A stretch of 64,000 nucleotides of DNA, taken from Trichostrongylus colubriformis. Its lineage: Eukaryota; Nematoda; Chromadorea; Rhabditida; Trichostrongylidae. The notes under the pieces are model-generated. The model was not told the origin of the DNA. It saw only the letters and a program-made list of their open reading frames with translations, and made no database searches. Shown here piece by piece: positions 10,630 to 21,784 of this stretch; the stretch's first letter is position 1, and each line of letters starts with the position of its first letter. The stretch covers positions 17,101,725-17,165,724 of the forward strand of contig OZ022260.1 of NCBI GenBank assembly GCA_963978905.1, in the 5' to 3' direction. The position numbers were made by a program, and so were the translations under genes.

Positions 10630-10865
10630 CGGTGGGGGACTGGGTGAGTCCATCACTATTTTACGGGATTTCTTCGGTGCTTTCCTGAATTTCCGCCAGA
10701 GCCGCTATGGGGATGAAGCGTTTGACGGTGTAATGAACAAATTCCTAGACCTTGAGCCAAGTTTAGGCCCTTGAGGAAGACGATCTGGTCGAAACGTCAA
10801 GCCATCCGTAAAGGTGGACTGAGTGAGTCCACTATTTTACGGGATTTCTTCGGTGCTTTCCACAA
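10630..10865 (+). repeat. Penelope-like terminal fragment with direct repeats
   Basis: A ~40-bp segment (CTATTTTACGGGATTTCTTC...) occurs at about 10644-10686 and again at 10830-10862. Between them is GAGGAAGACGATCTGGTCGA followed by AACGTCA, the GAAGA-hairpin-CGAAACGTC motif found at termini of Penelope-like elements and at 42257-42290 here. No coding region remains. Confidence 0.4.
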
Positions 10866-11159
10866 CACATACAACAGTCTCGTTGGCATGACAGAAGAAA
10901 CTCTAAACTACTTACACAGTTGTTGGCTGGCAACTCTTTTAATGGATGTCCTATGAAATGACACCAACTGCTTGCTGTCCTTCACCATATACTACGATCG
11001 CCTGTGTTTTCCTGTGACTCGAAATAGAATCACTTATGGTTAAGACAGCGAGATGGGTCAATCTTGGCCTCTACCACTTCAGCTGGTCCATTTTCCGCAA
11101 CTGCACACTAGATGCCTTCCTAAAACATCGAGTGTGAATTCAATGGATTTTTTACAAAC

Positions 11160-11945
11160 ACCTTTTTGCTTACTCTTTCGCTTATTTTTTCCTTTATTGT
11201 TCTCACTAGTTTATTGCTGTTTGTTGTTCCATCTGTTTAAAAGTACCGTAAGAGGTAAGAAGAAAGTGAGAATTGGGAATTCATGTTCTAACAAACCTTC
11301 CACTACAGAAGAAGTGATGTGTGACGAAAATCGTATTGAAAATCTGCGGCTCCGAATCTTATCACGCTCCCGCTGCACAACGAGTCGTTTTGCCGTCATT
11401 CGCCAGGGTAGTTGCCGGCGAGGACGGGGCATTGTCCGTGGCCAGAGTTGCTGGTGAAGGCAGGAAATCGTCCGCGTTCGACTGATTAAGTCTCTCGATG
11501 GTCTGCAATCTACCCTTGGCCAGTGACATATATGAACGCGAAAGCGAAGGAATGCTTTTGGGTTCCTATTTCTCGTTTTTCGCCGTTTCATTTCGTTCTT
11601 TCTCAGCTGCTACCCTGCTGACCGTCTCTACTTTCATATTCCACAACCCATCGAATTTACTGCACCCGGCGTCTTTAACAAAAAAAAATCAAATTTGCTC
11701 TACGCGTTATCAAATGACAGTGGAGTCGGCCTCCTTGCCTACCACCAACAGGCTATTCGGCCACTGAAGCGTGCAGTTCGAGGTGAAGCACTTAAAATCG
11801 CAATAGCACCCCGAAAGTGCGTTTTTCAACGCGAGTTCCGCTACACTCACTTCATCTTTTCTGAGCTCAAATGTTCGTGTACAGAGAGCACTGTTTTCAA
11901 ATACGCTCTCCTTCCTTGCCCCCTGCCTTGCATGGCACAACCTTC
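11160..11945. repeat. Dispersed repeat, copy 1
   Basis: The segment around 11688-11940 (AATCAAATTTGCTCTACGCG onward) aligns by eye, same orientation, with 33248-33500. The pyrimidine-rich part upstream (11170-11240) also resembles 33160-33235. Overlapping frames on both strands are not conserved between copies, so I treat it as non-coding. Confidence 0.45.
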
Positions 11946-12137
11946 TATTTAGTCTTATGCTGTGTTAATATGCTTAGTTATGTTGACTTGACTTTTGATC
12001 CAGGTCACGACTACTCTGGGGATCGATGATGGTGATCTGGCTCGACTCGACTCGGCATGTAAATAGAAGACTGTGGCCCCCACTGATCTTTTACCGCTTG
12101 GACTGTTTTTTATGTTTTCTAACATTTTTGCTTTTCG

Positions 12138-12290
12138 TGTCAATTGCACCAAGTGTGTACCCTTATGTCAGGATGCCGCGCGGCATAAAGTGGCGAGCGA
12201 CGTTTTCGCACGAGTTCATTGCCTCCGGTGGGAATCGCGTGTAATTGCACAAGAAGGGCGGCGACCGTATCGACGCCTACTTTTATCCAT
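12138..12290 (+). repeat. Inverted-repeat arm, left (partner at 20586-20728)
   Basis: About 150 bp including GTGTAATTGCACAAGAAGGG and CGGCGACCGTATCGACGCCT recur as reverse complement at 20586-20728 with some divergence. The pair brackets the transposon-rich block 12.3-20.6 kb. Confidence 0.6.
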
Positions 12291-12640
12291 TTTGGCATGA
12301 AATTGAGCTTGCCCTTGAATTGTTTATATTTTAACCCATTGACGCCCGTAAGCGACGCCGGGTACGCCCGCCCAAACTCCCACTCTGGAATTTGGGGGCC
12401 TTTGGGTACGCCCGTCGATAATCGGCCTCTCACTAACCCTCCGTCGTTCGTTTTGTGGGCGTACATTTCTACTATCCCCATGATTGTATAGAACATATGG
12501 CCAGTCAACATCTCTGACTTGAACAGATTTATGATACTTCAAAATTACACAAACTTGGCAACAATTACAACAATCCTGGTACAAAAAAATCGACGAACAA
12601 CAACAATAGAGGTAGGTACGCGCACAGAACAACTGATACA

Positions 12641-12949
12641 TTAGGACAGTACAATATTCGGCAGCTTTGATCCTTTCTCACCGATTTGCTTACCTTCACA
12701 TTTCCAATGGTACATTAGGAAACAAATCATACAGAAAATTTTTTTACAACAACTGCATTTGGTTGAGACTTGTCTAGCCTGTTTTTTTGCTGCATAACAG
12801 CCACATTCAGCGGATATATGTTGATAACATTTTGCGCAGCGACGACGTGGTTTGCGCCCAACATCTTCTGCAGGCATTAGAATGTGACGTGGGCGTTTTG
12901 CTTGGATTTGAGCTTGCTCCGAGCAGTCTGTAGGCAACTTTGTGATGCA
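12641..12949 (-). CDS. piggyBac-type C-terminal cysteine-rich (RING/PHD-like) domain exon
   Basis: Begins after a strong TTTTTCAG acceptor at 12957-12950 and runs in frame from CITKLPTDCSEQ to a stop at 12641. It contains RRRCAKCYQH, then pairs of cysteines and CFLMYHWK, the Cys/His zinc-binding pattern that ends piggyBac transposases and binds the transposon ends. The catalytic aspartate core was not found nearby, so this is a remnant or part of a domesticated gene. The upstream chromodomain exon (13333-13196) ends in a compatible phase. Confidence 0.5.
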   Translation of the reverse strand, partial: CITKLPTDCSEQAQIQAKRPRHILMPAEDVGRKPRRRCAKCYQHISAECGCYAAKKQARQVSTKCSCCKKIFCMICFLMYHWKCEGKQIGEKGSKLPNIVLS

Positions 12950-13195
12950 CTGAAAAACATGTGAAGAAGTTTCAGAAGTTCACTGTGCTTCCAGGGTATA
13001 AATTATGTTACGAGCCGTATATGTTATATCATGCGAGGTTCAAAAGCACACGTTTTGAATTGGACATAGTCCTCGAAGGAATTCATACACATCACCACGT
13101 TTTAGCATTGATTACCCTACTCCTGAAGGCTCCTCTCATGGTGCATTTATTCCTGACAAATCACCAAATAAATGACATGAAGGTTTGTAACTCAC

Positions 13196-13333
13196 GCGGT
13201 CAGCCTCGGCTTCCCACGTGGCCCGCTCGGAAGAGCAGCTTTCCCATTTTATCAGATAATCGCGACGTCCACGCTTGATTCTAGTGGCCAAGTTCTTTCT
13301 CACTGTATACAATTCATGTTGAAAACTCAAATA
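13196..13333 (-). CDS. Chromodomain exon
   Basis: 46 codons read YLSFQHELYTVRKN, then RIKRGRRDYLIKWESCSSE and RATWEAEADR. This is a complete chromodomain core (Y-V start, YLIKW beta strand, TWE motif) of the type that binds methylated histone tails. It ends at a GTGAGT donor (13195). The acceptor ACCCAG at 13336-13334 is plausible but not strong, and the frame is open further upstream. It could belong to a host heterochromatin-type gene or to a transposon-derived fusion with the piggyBac Cys-rich exon 246 bp downstream. Confidence 0.6.
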
Positions 13334-13560
13334 CTGGGTCAGTCCATAAGCAGTGTCTTTTTTGTCTTTTTCTTTCAAGCAAAAATATCTTCCATAAAAT
13401 CACAAAATGAAGTAGTTGCGAAGGTTTTTTCAAAACAACGAAGATTTATATTTGAAGATTCACTTTCGATTACGTTTGTTTCAAGTTAAGTAATTGTTCA
13501 AAGAGATAATTATTTGTTATAACCATTTAACAATTATTTACTTGTTTTTAACAAAGAGTT

Positions 13561-13650
13561 AGTTCGGTTTCCGTTTCGCACGGGCCCTTAGACGGAAGCC
13601 AAACAGAAAAGAATATTCTCCCTTTGTGCTCATCAGAAAGGGAAAGGAGA
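13561..13650 (-). ncRNA. Hammerhead-ribozyme-like motif, copy 1
   Basis: Minus strand: CTGATGA (13637-13631), GCAC (13630-13627), a stem strand ending TTCCGT (13598-13593), C (13592), TAAGGG, then GTGC (13582-13579), GAA and ACGGAA (13575-13570). GCAC pairs with GTGC, TTCCGT with ACGGAA and an upstream CCCTTT with AAGGG, which supplies all three hammerhead stems and every core base. The strand order is not the classical one. It lies ~520 bp downstream of the Penelope-like RT at 14172-15754, in the same sense. Confidence 0.5.
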
Positions 13651-14171
13651 AAAACAATATTGAAGAAGTAAACATATTCATATTTTAATTTTTCTGTTAA
13701 TGAGAATAAACCTTGGCATATCCACACCACATTAAGTAGTCACCCGCCCATTGAAACATGTAACCACCAACGCGGCATAAACACACCAAAACCCAATCCC
13801 ATTATTGATTGTTCATTGAAACCAAATTGTTTTAAATTTATTTTGAGTTTATTTAAACCTTACTGATTTGGATTTTATAGATATCAGGGTTTGCGTGGAC
13901 TTACCAAGATTCTTTGTTTACTTGTTTTACCTGTGTAGACTGGATTCTTCTTTTCCTTGGTCGACCACTTTCTTTGGGGGAAATCATTCAAATAATGTGT
14001 ACTTGATAGATAATTGTTATCATATCTATTATGGTTTGATCACTTCTTTATATTTACAATAATCATCTTATTAATTGCTAGAATGTTGGTCGGTTGAACT
14101 ATTAATAACAACCCACATAAGGAACACCAGCAGTAAAAGCAAACGCAATTTAGCACTAAATTACTAAATTG

Positions 14172-15754
14172 TTAACATGCATACACAAAGACGATGTCTA
14201 CGTTAAACTGAACTAAATTCAAGAATTTCTTGGAGAAATCTTTTAAGCTTTGTGAATTTAATTCATATTTGTATTTTATGAATTCGTTTTTAGTCAGACA
14301 CTTAAAAAGGCAAGCAATGACTGTATCAGTGCAGTAACGTGACTCTTGTAATTGTGCATTGGTATATTTTAATCTATCCAAAAAATCTTCTTTGTTTGAA
14401 CAAGTCCTTGCTGTTCTGAGTATTTCGGAATAAATGATGTTGCATTTGACTTGACAGGAACGATTACTCAAGGAATTGGGGAATCGTTTAATGGTAAAAT
14501 TGAAATTATCTGTTTTATTATACATTTTTGTGTGAATTTTTATCTATGATGTTAATCTCTAGGTCAAGGTAGTTACACATTTGTTCATGATCGTGAGTAA
14601 TTTCAAGTTCTAAAATGTTTTTGTAAACAATGTTGTTGAGTGTATTCAGGATGGTTTTAGTGTCTGTATTATGTATTATTAATATGTCATCGATATATCT
14701 AAAAGGTATGAATTGTGGCTTCTGAGTGTTGTGAAATTCAAGAGAGAAAATGTATTCATAGTAGGACAAAGTGAGATCGGCTAATATTGGACTTACATTA
14801 CTCTCTTGCGGCACACCTATTTTTTGAATGAAAAGTTTTTCAGAAAATGTACAGTAGCTATTTTTCAACAAGTAGTCCAAAAGATATATTATGTCTGTGA
14901 TGTCATAATAATTGTAATTTTTATAGGATAGATTGTTCGTATAAAAAGTTTCAAAGTCATTACTAGCGAGAAATTTTTTACTGCTGTTTTTAAAACATAT
15001 TTTCAAAATTTCTTTCATATTGTACATTATTTTCGAGTGTGGTAGTTTGGTGAACATATTACTCAAATCAGCTGAAAAAAGCTTCATCTGTTTAATTTTT
15101 ATATTTTGAAGTTGTTCACTGATATTTATGTTATTGATTGCCCAATATCCGATGAAGTGTAAGTTTCTACTTTTTATGGTATTATTATAACTGATAAAGT
15201 GTGCCCTAATGAATTTTAAAAGTTTTGTAAGTGTTAAGGAAAGAGGTTTAAGACTACTAGTTGTTGCTCCTGTAATGAATAAATTTGATAGGTGATTTAT
15301 GCAGCTTTGGAATAGCGTAGATTATGAGTACAGTTGTACTTGATATATATTAATGCTAATTATATCGTTGAATTTTCGATGTCTTTCAATTAGATTTGCT
15401 TGATTTTCGGTATATGTGTGAACATATGGATTATTAGTATTTTGGATGTTCACAATAGAGTTATTATTACATTCCATACCCATTTCTTTCATAATGATTT
15501 GAATGTAGAATTTTACATATGATTCCATAGTTATTGCTAGCTTTATCTAATGGGCAAAAAATGGAATATTGTTGTAACTTCTTAATTTCTGTTTTGATGT
15601 GATAATCAATTATAGATGTGATGGAAAGCCAATCCGCATAGAGTTTGGGTTTCAAAGTTTTGAACAGTTTCGTTTTAATAATTTTATGCAATTCGTTTAA
15701 TGTCAAGGTATTTGATTTGTATTTGCGCTTATTGATATCTATAGCAGTATCCAC
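14172..15754 (-). pseudogene. Penelope-like reverse transcriptase, decayed
   Basis: Fragments in three frames cover the RT: FCPLDKASNNYGIICKILH (about 15560), TGATTSSLKPLSLTLTKLL (about 15230), FSADLSNMFTKLPH with the first catalytic Asp (about 15070), GVPQESNVSPILADL (about 14800), the YIDD box in FRYIDDILI (about 14690), and a C-terminal part starting YNKTDNFNFTIKRFP (14525). Frameshifts lie near 15480 and 14520 and an in-frame TAA near 15323. The sequence is strongly AT-rich. The DKASNN...ICK N-terminus fits the permuted Naiad/Chlamys-type Penelope-like group, as does the GIY-YIG exonuclease-like domain lying 5' of it. Confidence 0.65.
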
Positions 15755-15841
15755 AGTCGTTTCAATACAACTCTTTATCGAGTTGTTGGAATTCTGTACT
15801 TACAACCTTTATCAAGTAAATTTTTTACCTGTTTATTATTA

Positions 15842-16415
15842 ACCAGTTGGCGGGCGCACACTACTGCGCGCCATTCATGGCGATAATGTGCAAAATGGGT
15901 TTGATCGACACGACCACAGTTGTGTATGGAATTAAGTGGTAATTCCTCTGCTTTCAGCTGAGCTATTGAATTGAAAAAAAGCAGAGAAGATGGCGTGATA
16001 ACAAAGCTTTAGGCATTGAGAGTCCCAGCTTTGCTGCGACGCGAGATATCAATTTTTCGCAGTTCGCTTTTCGAGACTCGTTATCAGCCCTTATCAGTTG
16101 CTATCACTTCCGTTCCCTCACCACTGATGTCCCCTTACCACCCCCTATATCACTTTAAAAATCCAGAGTCGCAGCTTTGCTGCGACGCGAGATATCAATT
16201 TCTCGCAATTCGCTTTTCGAGACTCCTTATCAGCCCTTATCAGTTGCTACCACTTCCGTTCCCTCACCACTGATGTCCCCTTACCACCCCCTATATCACT
16301 TTAAAAATTCATGGTCCCAGCTTTACTGCGACGTGAGATATGAATTTCGTGACAGACGGACGTACAAAGGGACGGACAAAGGGACGGACAGACGAAGCGT
16401 TTTATATATAGTAGG
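15842..16415. repeat. Tandem repeat insertion splitting the Penelope-like element
   Basis: Two and a half copies of a ~145-bp unit (GCTGCGACGCGAGATATCAA ... CTTATCAGCCCTTATCAG ... CACTTTAAAAA) end in short GGGACGGACAAA repeats (about 16365-16390). The same family, in opposite orientation, forms the array at 28684-29510. Confidence 0.75.
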
Positions 16416-16589
16416 GATAATATTGGTATCACCTGTTACCACATGTCCATGGTATCGATCTACAGAGTTTTTGTAAGTACCGTTTTCGCAAATGCATTGA
16501 TTTCTGAGTATATCAACAATATTTTGTTGGTTTACATTTTTTGTGTTTTGTTATAGTTGAAGAACAAATGTGAGGCTGGGTTTTCATAT

Positions 16590-17697
16590 TCATACACAAC
16601 CCTGAAAGGAATATAATGCACTGTGGTTATTTTGGATTATTCTCTTAATACTGCAAGAATTCACAATTTTGTTGATATTAATATAATTTAAAACTTGATG
16701 TACATATGTTATGGGTAAGTTACAACAATCATTATTTCTATTATTGGAATTATCCTCTTTGTTATTTTTGAATTGAAAGTTGCATAACAAATAAAATAGC
16801 AAGAATTTTTTGTCATCAGGTGTATGTGTAAAAAACGAGTCTGTATAACATGAATTGATCATTTTTGTAATAACTTTTTTAGTCGTATCATTCTCTTTTG
16901 ATTACTTTGAAATCGGATGCGTTATTTAATGTTTCAATAAATTTGTTTACTGCCGAATCAGTGTTTTTCTTATTTCTATTTCTATTATTTTTCTTACCTT
17001 TCCTTTCTCTTTTTCTGAGGATTCTAAGATTGAAATACGGATGTTCTGGTTTATAGGTGAGAGGGTTAATAATACTGGAAATATTACCGTATGCTTTTAT
17101 ACAATCATTATTCTCAAATGGAAAGGCTGTAATCAACAATTTTATTCAGAAGTGCTTCTTATTTTGGAGTACAATTTTGTCTTTGTTTTCAGCTAGCTTA
17201 TCAAGTATGGTGAAGGAAACAAGTTCTTTCCGGCATTTATCGTTAAAATGTTGGTAAACGTATTTGTTTGTATCATTTTTATTTATGTGATATAAATGTT
17301 GTTTAATTCTATCTTTTAGTTTTCTAGTGGTTAAACCTACATACTGAAAACCACATTCTAAACAATAAAGGCAATAAGTAACATTTTCACTACAACAGTT
17401 AGCTTGATTGTCTGTATATGTATTTATTTTTAAATTAGTAGTGTTGGAAATTATATGATCATTTCTATCTATTAGAATACATTTGTTGCATTTTGAGCTA
17501 CAGACTGTAGGAGCGTTTTTAGTACCAAAATTATCCAAGTTGCATACGCCGCTCACGCTATATTTGTAGAAGGTTTTAGATAAATAATAACTATTACCGT
17601 TACTTTGTGTTGTAGTAGGCCATAGTGGAAGTATGCGGGGGGCCTCAACCCACATACTAAGGAGAAGTTCAAAGAGGGCTGCCCTAGGCACTTGCAA
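16590..17697 (-). pseudogene. GIY-YIG endonuclease region of the Penelope-like element
   Basis: The minus-strand frame from 17697 carries Cys pairs (CSSKCNKC), then VTYCLYCLECGFQYVGLTTR and KLKDRIKQHLYHI, the GIY-YIG nuclease core that nicks target DNA. The same frame continues past one TGA at 17146-17148 into IKLLITAFPFENNDCIKAYG. By family pattern (E-x-f-W-I) the TGA replaces Trp. A frameshifted continuation runs to about 16590. It precedes the RT on the same strand, so the endonuclease is N-terminal, unlike canonical Penelope. A tandem of two canonical copies is the alternative. Confidence 0.6.
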
Positions 17698-17871
17698 GCC
17701 TAAATGTTAACTGCTATTGGTGAAGGAAGTTTTTAGAGTAAAAGTTGGTTGACCCTTTAGAAGGCGTGGTACATACCCCTGGCTAGTAACCACTTTTGTA
17801 ATCCTATCAAAAGAGCCCCTATTTTTAAAGAGGTATGGCCCTCATAAGTTAAGTTAATTATAAGTTATTGC

Positions 17872-18841
17872 AGCATGTCATACATTCGAAAGAGGTTCTC
17901 CTGCTCTACAAAATGACATGTTCAGTTTCTGAGTTTGCTAGTATTGGGCCGACATTTGGGCAGCCGAAGACGTAGGTCCAGCCGACGAAAATTGGCCGAA
18001 CCGGCAATCAATTGAAACACTATATGTATTTCACTGCAGGAAAATCAACCAGTCATGTGTCGCATACTTAGTCCTGCCCTCTTCTACAATTTCCAATATT
18101 TAGTTGATTAGGAAGTTGTGTCGTTCTTTTTCTAAAATCTTTTTTTTTTGAAAGCACCCACGCTTATTCAAAATGAAATTTTTCCTTTCAAGCTCCTTGC
18201 TCAGAGTTGTCTCGTAAACCACTTTGAAGAACATTTTCTGCTATATCAGAACCATCTTTCTAGTTTGTTTTGTCAGCGATTCAGACTGAGTTTTAATACC
18301 ATGTGATAGGGGTCCAGTTGACAATTTTCATAATTCATCTTTTCCATGAGAAAGTTAAAGAGTCCGGTTAGTGGTATTTCCCTGTTCCTACCCATCACCT
18401 ATTCTTAATAGTTCACCACTCTTCCAAGAGATTGTTTGAGAAAACTTTCTTGCCTTGGTTCGAAGAAATCGTCTAAAATCACCGAGTTGTGTCGGAAAAA
18501 CTAAATGTGGAAAAGGAGGGACGTGACTTTTCAAGCAACTGAGTGGTGGAACTTGCAGGAGAGGTCGGGGGTAAGTACGGAACACATGATTGGTTAGTTT
18601 TCCTCATGTAAAATATAGTGTCTTGAATGAGTGCCGGTTTGACCAATTTTCGTCTGCTAGACCTACCTCTTCGCCAGCCTAAATGTCGGCGCTATTATAA
18701 CATACTCGAGAACTAAACACGCTATTTTGTAGAGCAAAAAATTTGCTTCCGAACGATACATGATATGCTGCAAAACTTGTGATTTTATGGCTAAATTTTT
18801 TTGCTTGAAAAAAACGGCACTACTTATGGAATGACCCAATA
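17872..18841. mobile_element. Long-TIR nonautonomous DNA element R1, copy B
   Basis: Same structure as 1-951. Left arm from about 17872 (GCAGCATGTCATACATTCGA) matches the reverse complement of about 18620-18780; the core is collinear with copy A at roughly 80-85% by eye. Right end ATGGAATGACCCAATA at 18826-18841. Confidence 0.65.
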
Positions 18842-19150
18842 CATACAAAATTCGATGAGTGCATTTCAAACCAACCCCAAATTCGATGAGTGTAATTCGA
18901 ACCAAACTCAAACTCATTGTATGTATAAAATAAGTATTCTATAATCAACTGGAATGAAAAATTACTGGTTGATCATTGAAATCATTGACATGGTTCATTC
19001 ATCACGTCACTGCGTAGCGTCACATCATTGTTAGCTTCCTCCGTTACATCTGGGTCTTTCTTCGGAGACATTTTTTGGGAAAGGCATAATCCGGAACAGA
19101 ATTTTCAATCTTATGTGCAAAGGAAATAGAATCCAGAAGTGGAGACTCAC

Positions 19151-19259
19151 CGCTGTATAAAAACGTAAATCTTGACTTCGTCGCTGTCGTGAGTAGTAAA
19201 GCCAACTGATCCACCTTTCGAGCTCGCTCAGTCGCTTATCCACGAAAAATCGGAGATAT
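19151..19259 (-). CDS. Orphan exon, unidentified
   Basis: 109 bp between a TTTTTCCAG acceptor and a GTGAGT donor. The only open frame reads YLRFFVDKRLSELERWISW then LYYSRQRRSQDLRFYTA. The splice signals are textbook, but I recognise no family and found no partner exon that I trust. A short continuation (IENSVPDYAFPKK) lies 40-110 bp downstream. Confidence 0.35.
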
Positions 19260-19279
19260 CTGGAAAAATTCAAGTGCAA

Positions 19280-20270
19280 TAACTCATAGATACGAATAGC
19301 AAACTGATTAACAGGCGAAAGTTATGAAATACACGCGCATTGTCCATGAGCTTTAGATAAACAAGCGAATAAATGGGAAAGATTGACGACATATCAACTA
19401 GGTATGAGAGAAAATGATCATACGCGCAGAAAAGAGCCATACATAAATGGATTGGGTCTCATAATGGATGAGCGAATATTCGAACGGACTTGCATGCGAA
19501 GTTTTTGGTGCTAATGTAGGTGGAGGGGGTCACTCATGTCGCGTTGTCGTCCCTCACAGTTCTACGATCATCTATTCCTACACTCTGAAGTATATTTTCA
19601 CCTAAGCTTTTATTAAAGGAGGTAGAGAGTGTCCCTTAAACTGAGGCTTGCGCTAAAAACCTAGGTTAAAATAGCGTCAGATGCCGAGCACAGCGAAGTG
19701 GCCCCCCTCAACCACTTTAGCACCTAGTTTTCTACAACTACAGCTCGAATTGAGGCAACAAACCAATAATTACATTTACATGTAGGAAGCAAAAGAAAAA
19801 GAAGGTGAGCAAATCGAAAAACCCACAAAACCGTTAACAATTGGCGCGCGTTTGCATCAGCACAAAACGTTACACGTACGACATTTGGGCACGCACGCGT
19901 ACGAGGCACGCACGCGCGCAACGCGCCAATACCATATGTGTGACATCGCCTGAAATGCGCGCGGGTGTCAATGGGTCAATAGTCGGGACTCGTATGAATT
20001 AGTTCATCTTGCATGTTTTCAATTTACTTTTAGTTGATAATGTTTTGCATGCAGTCACTCCATTTTCTATGCTGTGTTACCTATTATATCCATCATTTTT
20101 GCTCTCCGGAAAATTTCTTTTGCTACATATGTCGCACTATGGTTGAATTAATTCTATAATTGTATTATCTTGTTGTTACTGTATTGTTTGATTTGAGATA
20201 GAGGCGAAACGAACCATTTCATCTCTTCTTACCCATTTGAATAATAACATCTACACTTCTTTTTATTGTA
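19280..20270. other. Gap, nothing recognised beyond the candidate piggyBac right end
   Basis: No gene seen. An alternating GCGC/CACGCG-rich stretch lies at about 19845-19925. Confidence 0.4.
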
Positions 20271-20304
20271 TGTATCACTGTATCAGTGCGCTTCTTGCAG
20301 TCAA

Positions 20305-20511
20305 GTAAAGTCGGGGATGGGGGAGGGAGATTTTTTCAACGACGTCAGTCGAAGCTCCTTCCCTCCATAGGCTTAGGCTAAAATTCGAATCCCCTTCTCT
20401 CTCATGAAAAAGCATTTGCCCAGGTATCAGTCTTATCCGCTTTAGCCCATGCCTAGGGAGGGAAAGGAGCCTAGACGTCGATGAAAACTCTCCCCCTCCC
20501 TCCAACTTTAC
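20305..20511. mobile_element. MITE with ~75-bp inverted ends
   Basis: The left arm (GTAAAGTCGGGGATGGGGGA onward) and the right arm read in reverse (GTAAAGTTGGAGGGAGGGGG onward) stay alignable to GGCTAAA. The internal loop is about 50 bp. A related hairpin may be that at 23099-23356. Confidence 0.55.
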
Positions 20512-20585
20512 CTGACCCCTTCTTGCGTTTCCACAACTCGGACTATTAGGGAAGGAGTTTGAGATATAGCGGCAAAGTGAATAAG

Positions 20586-20728
20586 CAGGCGTCGATACGG
20601 TCGCCGCCCTTTTTGTGCAATTACACGCGACTCCCACCGAGGGCAGACTACTCGCGCGCCAATGTCGCGCCGAGAACGTCGCGATGTGGCGTCCTGGCAT
20701 GAAGGTACACATCCAATTGCACTTGAAC
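20586..20728 (-). repeat. Inverted-repeat arm, right (partner at 12138-12290)
   Basis: Reverse complement of the left arm. The shared core GTGTAATTGCACAA, GGGCGGCGACCGTATCGACG is almost unchanged. Confidence 0.6.
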
Positions 20729-21059
20729 AACATCACACACTGAATCACCGAACACGCTCAACACGGCTTTTGAAACAATTTAGCCTTAAAGGCACATTCT
20801 AGGATTAGTTGAGTGGGTTGAAGCGCTAAATTATGAAATCAGAGATGCTGTGGAATATTTTGATAAAAAAACCGAAATAAGCTTATGGGAAGGGCAAAAA
20901 TAAGGCCTTCTGACATCTGGCCTTGGAGGAGATTATCGCGTGAAAACGACCCTTTGAATCAGTTCTCGCTGAATGGCGTCATAGAGAACTCTGGGTATCA
21001 CCTCTCTGCTCATGTCAACGTTTCCTTTATCATTGGCATCTCTCTCTTATCTTATGTAA

Positions 21060-21311
21060 TCACACAAATCGTAAGCCATTTGCCACATTATTGACATTAT
21101 TGCCACAGCCGTTGCCGACAACAATCACGTCTGGGATGAGCTGTTGGGTGGAGCCGCGCTTGTTTCTTTGGATCTGCACGCTCCAGGAACTGACACCCAC
21201 GCCTCGGTGAAGGTACAGCTTACTGACTGTGGGTCCATCTATCTGATCACGACAGAGCTGTAACACCCCAAAAGTCCCGGAATGTGCCTTCAAGGGTTGA
21301 GTTAGGTTCAT
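21060..21311 (-). other. Coding-like open frame, unidentified
   Basis: 83 codons ending at a TGA, with a possible TTACAG acceptor at about 21260 and sequence such as KLYLHRGVGVSSWSVQIQR. Codon composition looks protein-like, but there is no family match that I recognise and no partner exon. Confidence 0.25.
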
Positions 21312-21552
21312 AACCGACCCATCTTTGTGAGGGAAAAGCTGGTTACTTGAGGTATGGACATATCATGAAAAAAAAAACAAGAGAAAGCCATAAAATGTGG
21401 CAGCGTCGTTCTTAACAAGTAGATGTGAAAATTATCCTTTTAGTTTGGAAAAAAAATCAACAGTCGTAGCTTTGAAAAAAGCAACAGTCGTTCCCAAAAA
21501 TGTAACGCCAAATTTGTCGCTTTATTCGCGAACCATCTGAATTCGCAGCCAA

Positions 21553-21784
21553 CGGGTGTTGGTCATTAGGACAAAAAATTCGCTTTGCGGCGTTCGGTGT
21601 GCGACTCGATGATGCAAGCTGTGCACACCGTAGTGGATGTGTCCTGAAACGATGGCGGTGCTCTATGACTCATCCTAGGTGTAATCGCTTCAGAAGCTAC
21701 CACTTGACATCCGTAGGTAGCACCATCACGTCGCGCGTAAGTGCGGCTACGCGAATTTTCTGTCCGAATGGCATACGCCCCGCA
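21553..21784. repeat. MITE-like inverted repeat
   Basis: About 40 bp at the left (GGTCATTAGGACAAAAAATT, CGC) pairs imperfectly with the right end (AATTTTCTGTCCGAATGGC). No clear target duplication. Confidence 0.35.

Larger units (their letters stand above)
12331..19979. mobile_element. Candidate piggyBac-like element boundaries (nested, decayed)
   Basis: At 12331, TTAA is followed by CCCATTGACGCCC. At 19963-19975, GGGTGTCAATGGG (12/13 complementary) is followed by TCAA instead of TTAA. piggyBac elements insert at TTAA and often start with CCC plus a GACGCC-like terminus. A piggyBac-type Cys-rich exon lies 310 bp inside the left end and points towards it. The 7.6-kb span is too long for one element and contains other insertions, so the pairing is tentative. 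Confidence 0.35.

Noticed and set aside
11053..11591. Overlapping frames on both strands
   Set aside because: Lie in a dispersed repeat whose other copy (33.2 kb) does not keep the frames.
17146..17148. In-frame UGA in the GIY-YIG frame as a selenocysteine codon
   Set aside because: Selenocysteine is described in some permuted Penelope-like elements, but here the UGA falls where the family pattern has Trp (F-W-I), so TGG-to-TGA decay is simpler, and the element has other stops and frameshifts.
20275..20748. 157-codon minus-strand frame
   Set aside because: It spans a MITE hairpin and an inverted-repeat arm; the protein sequence is not conserved in the partner arm.
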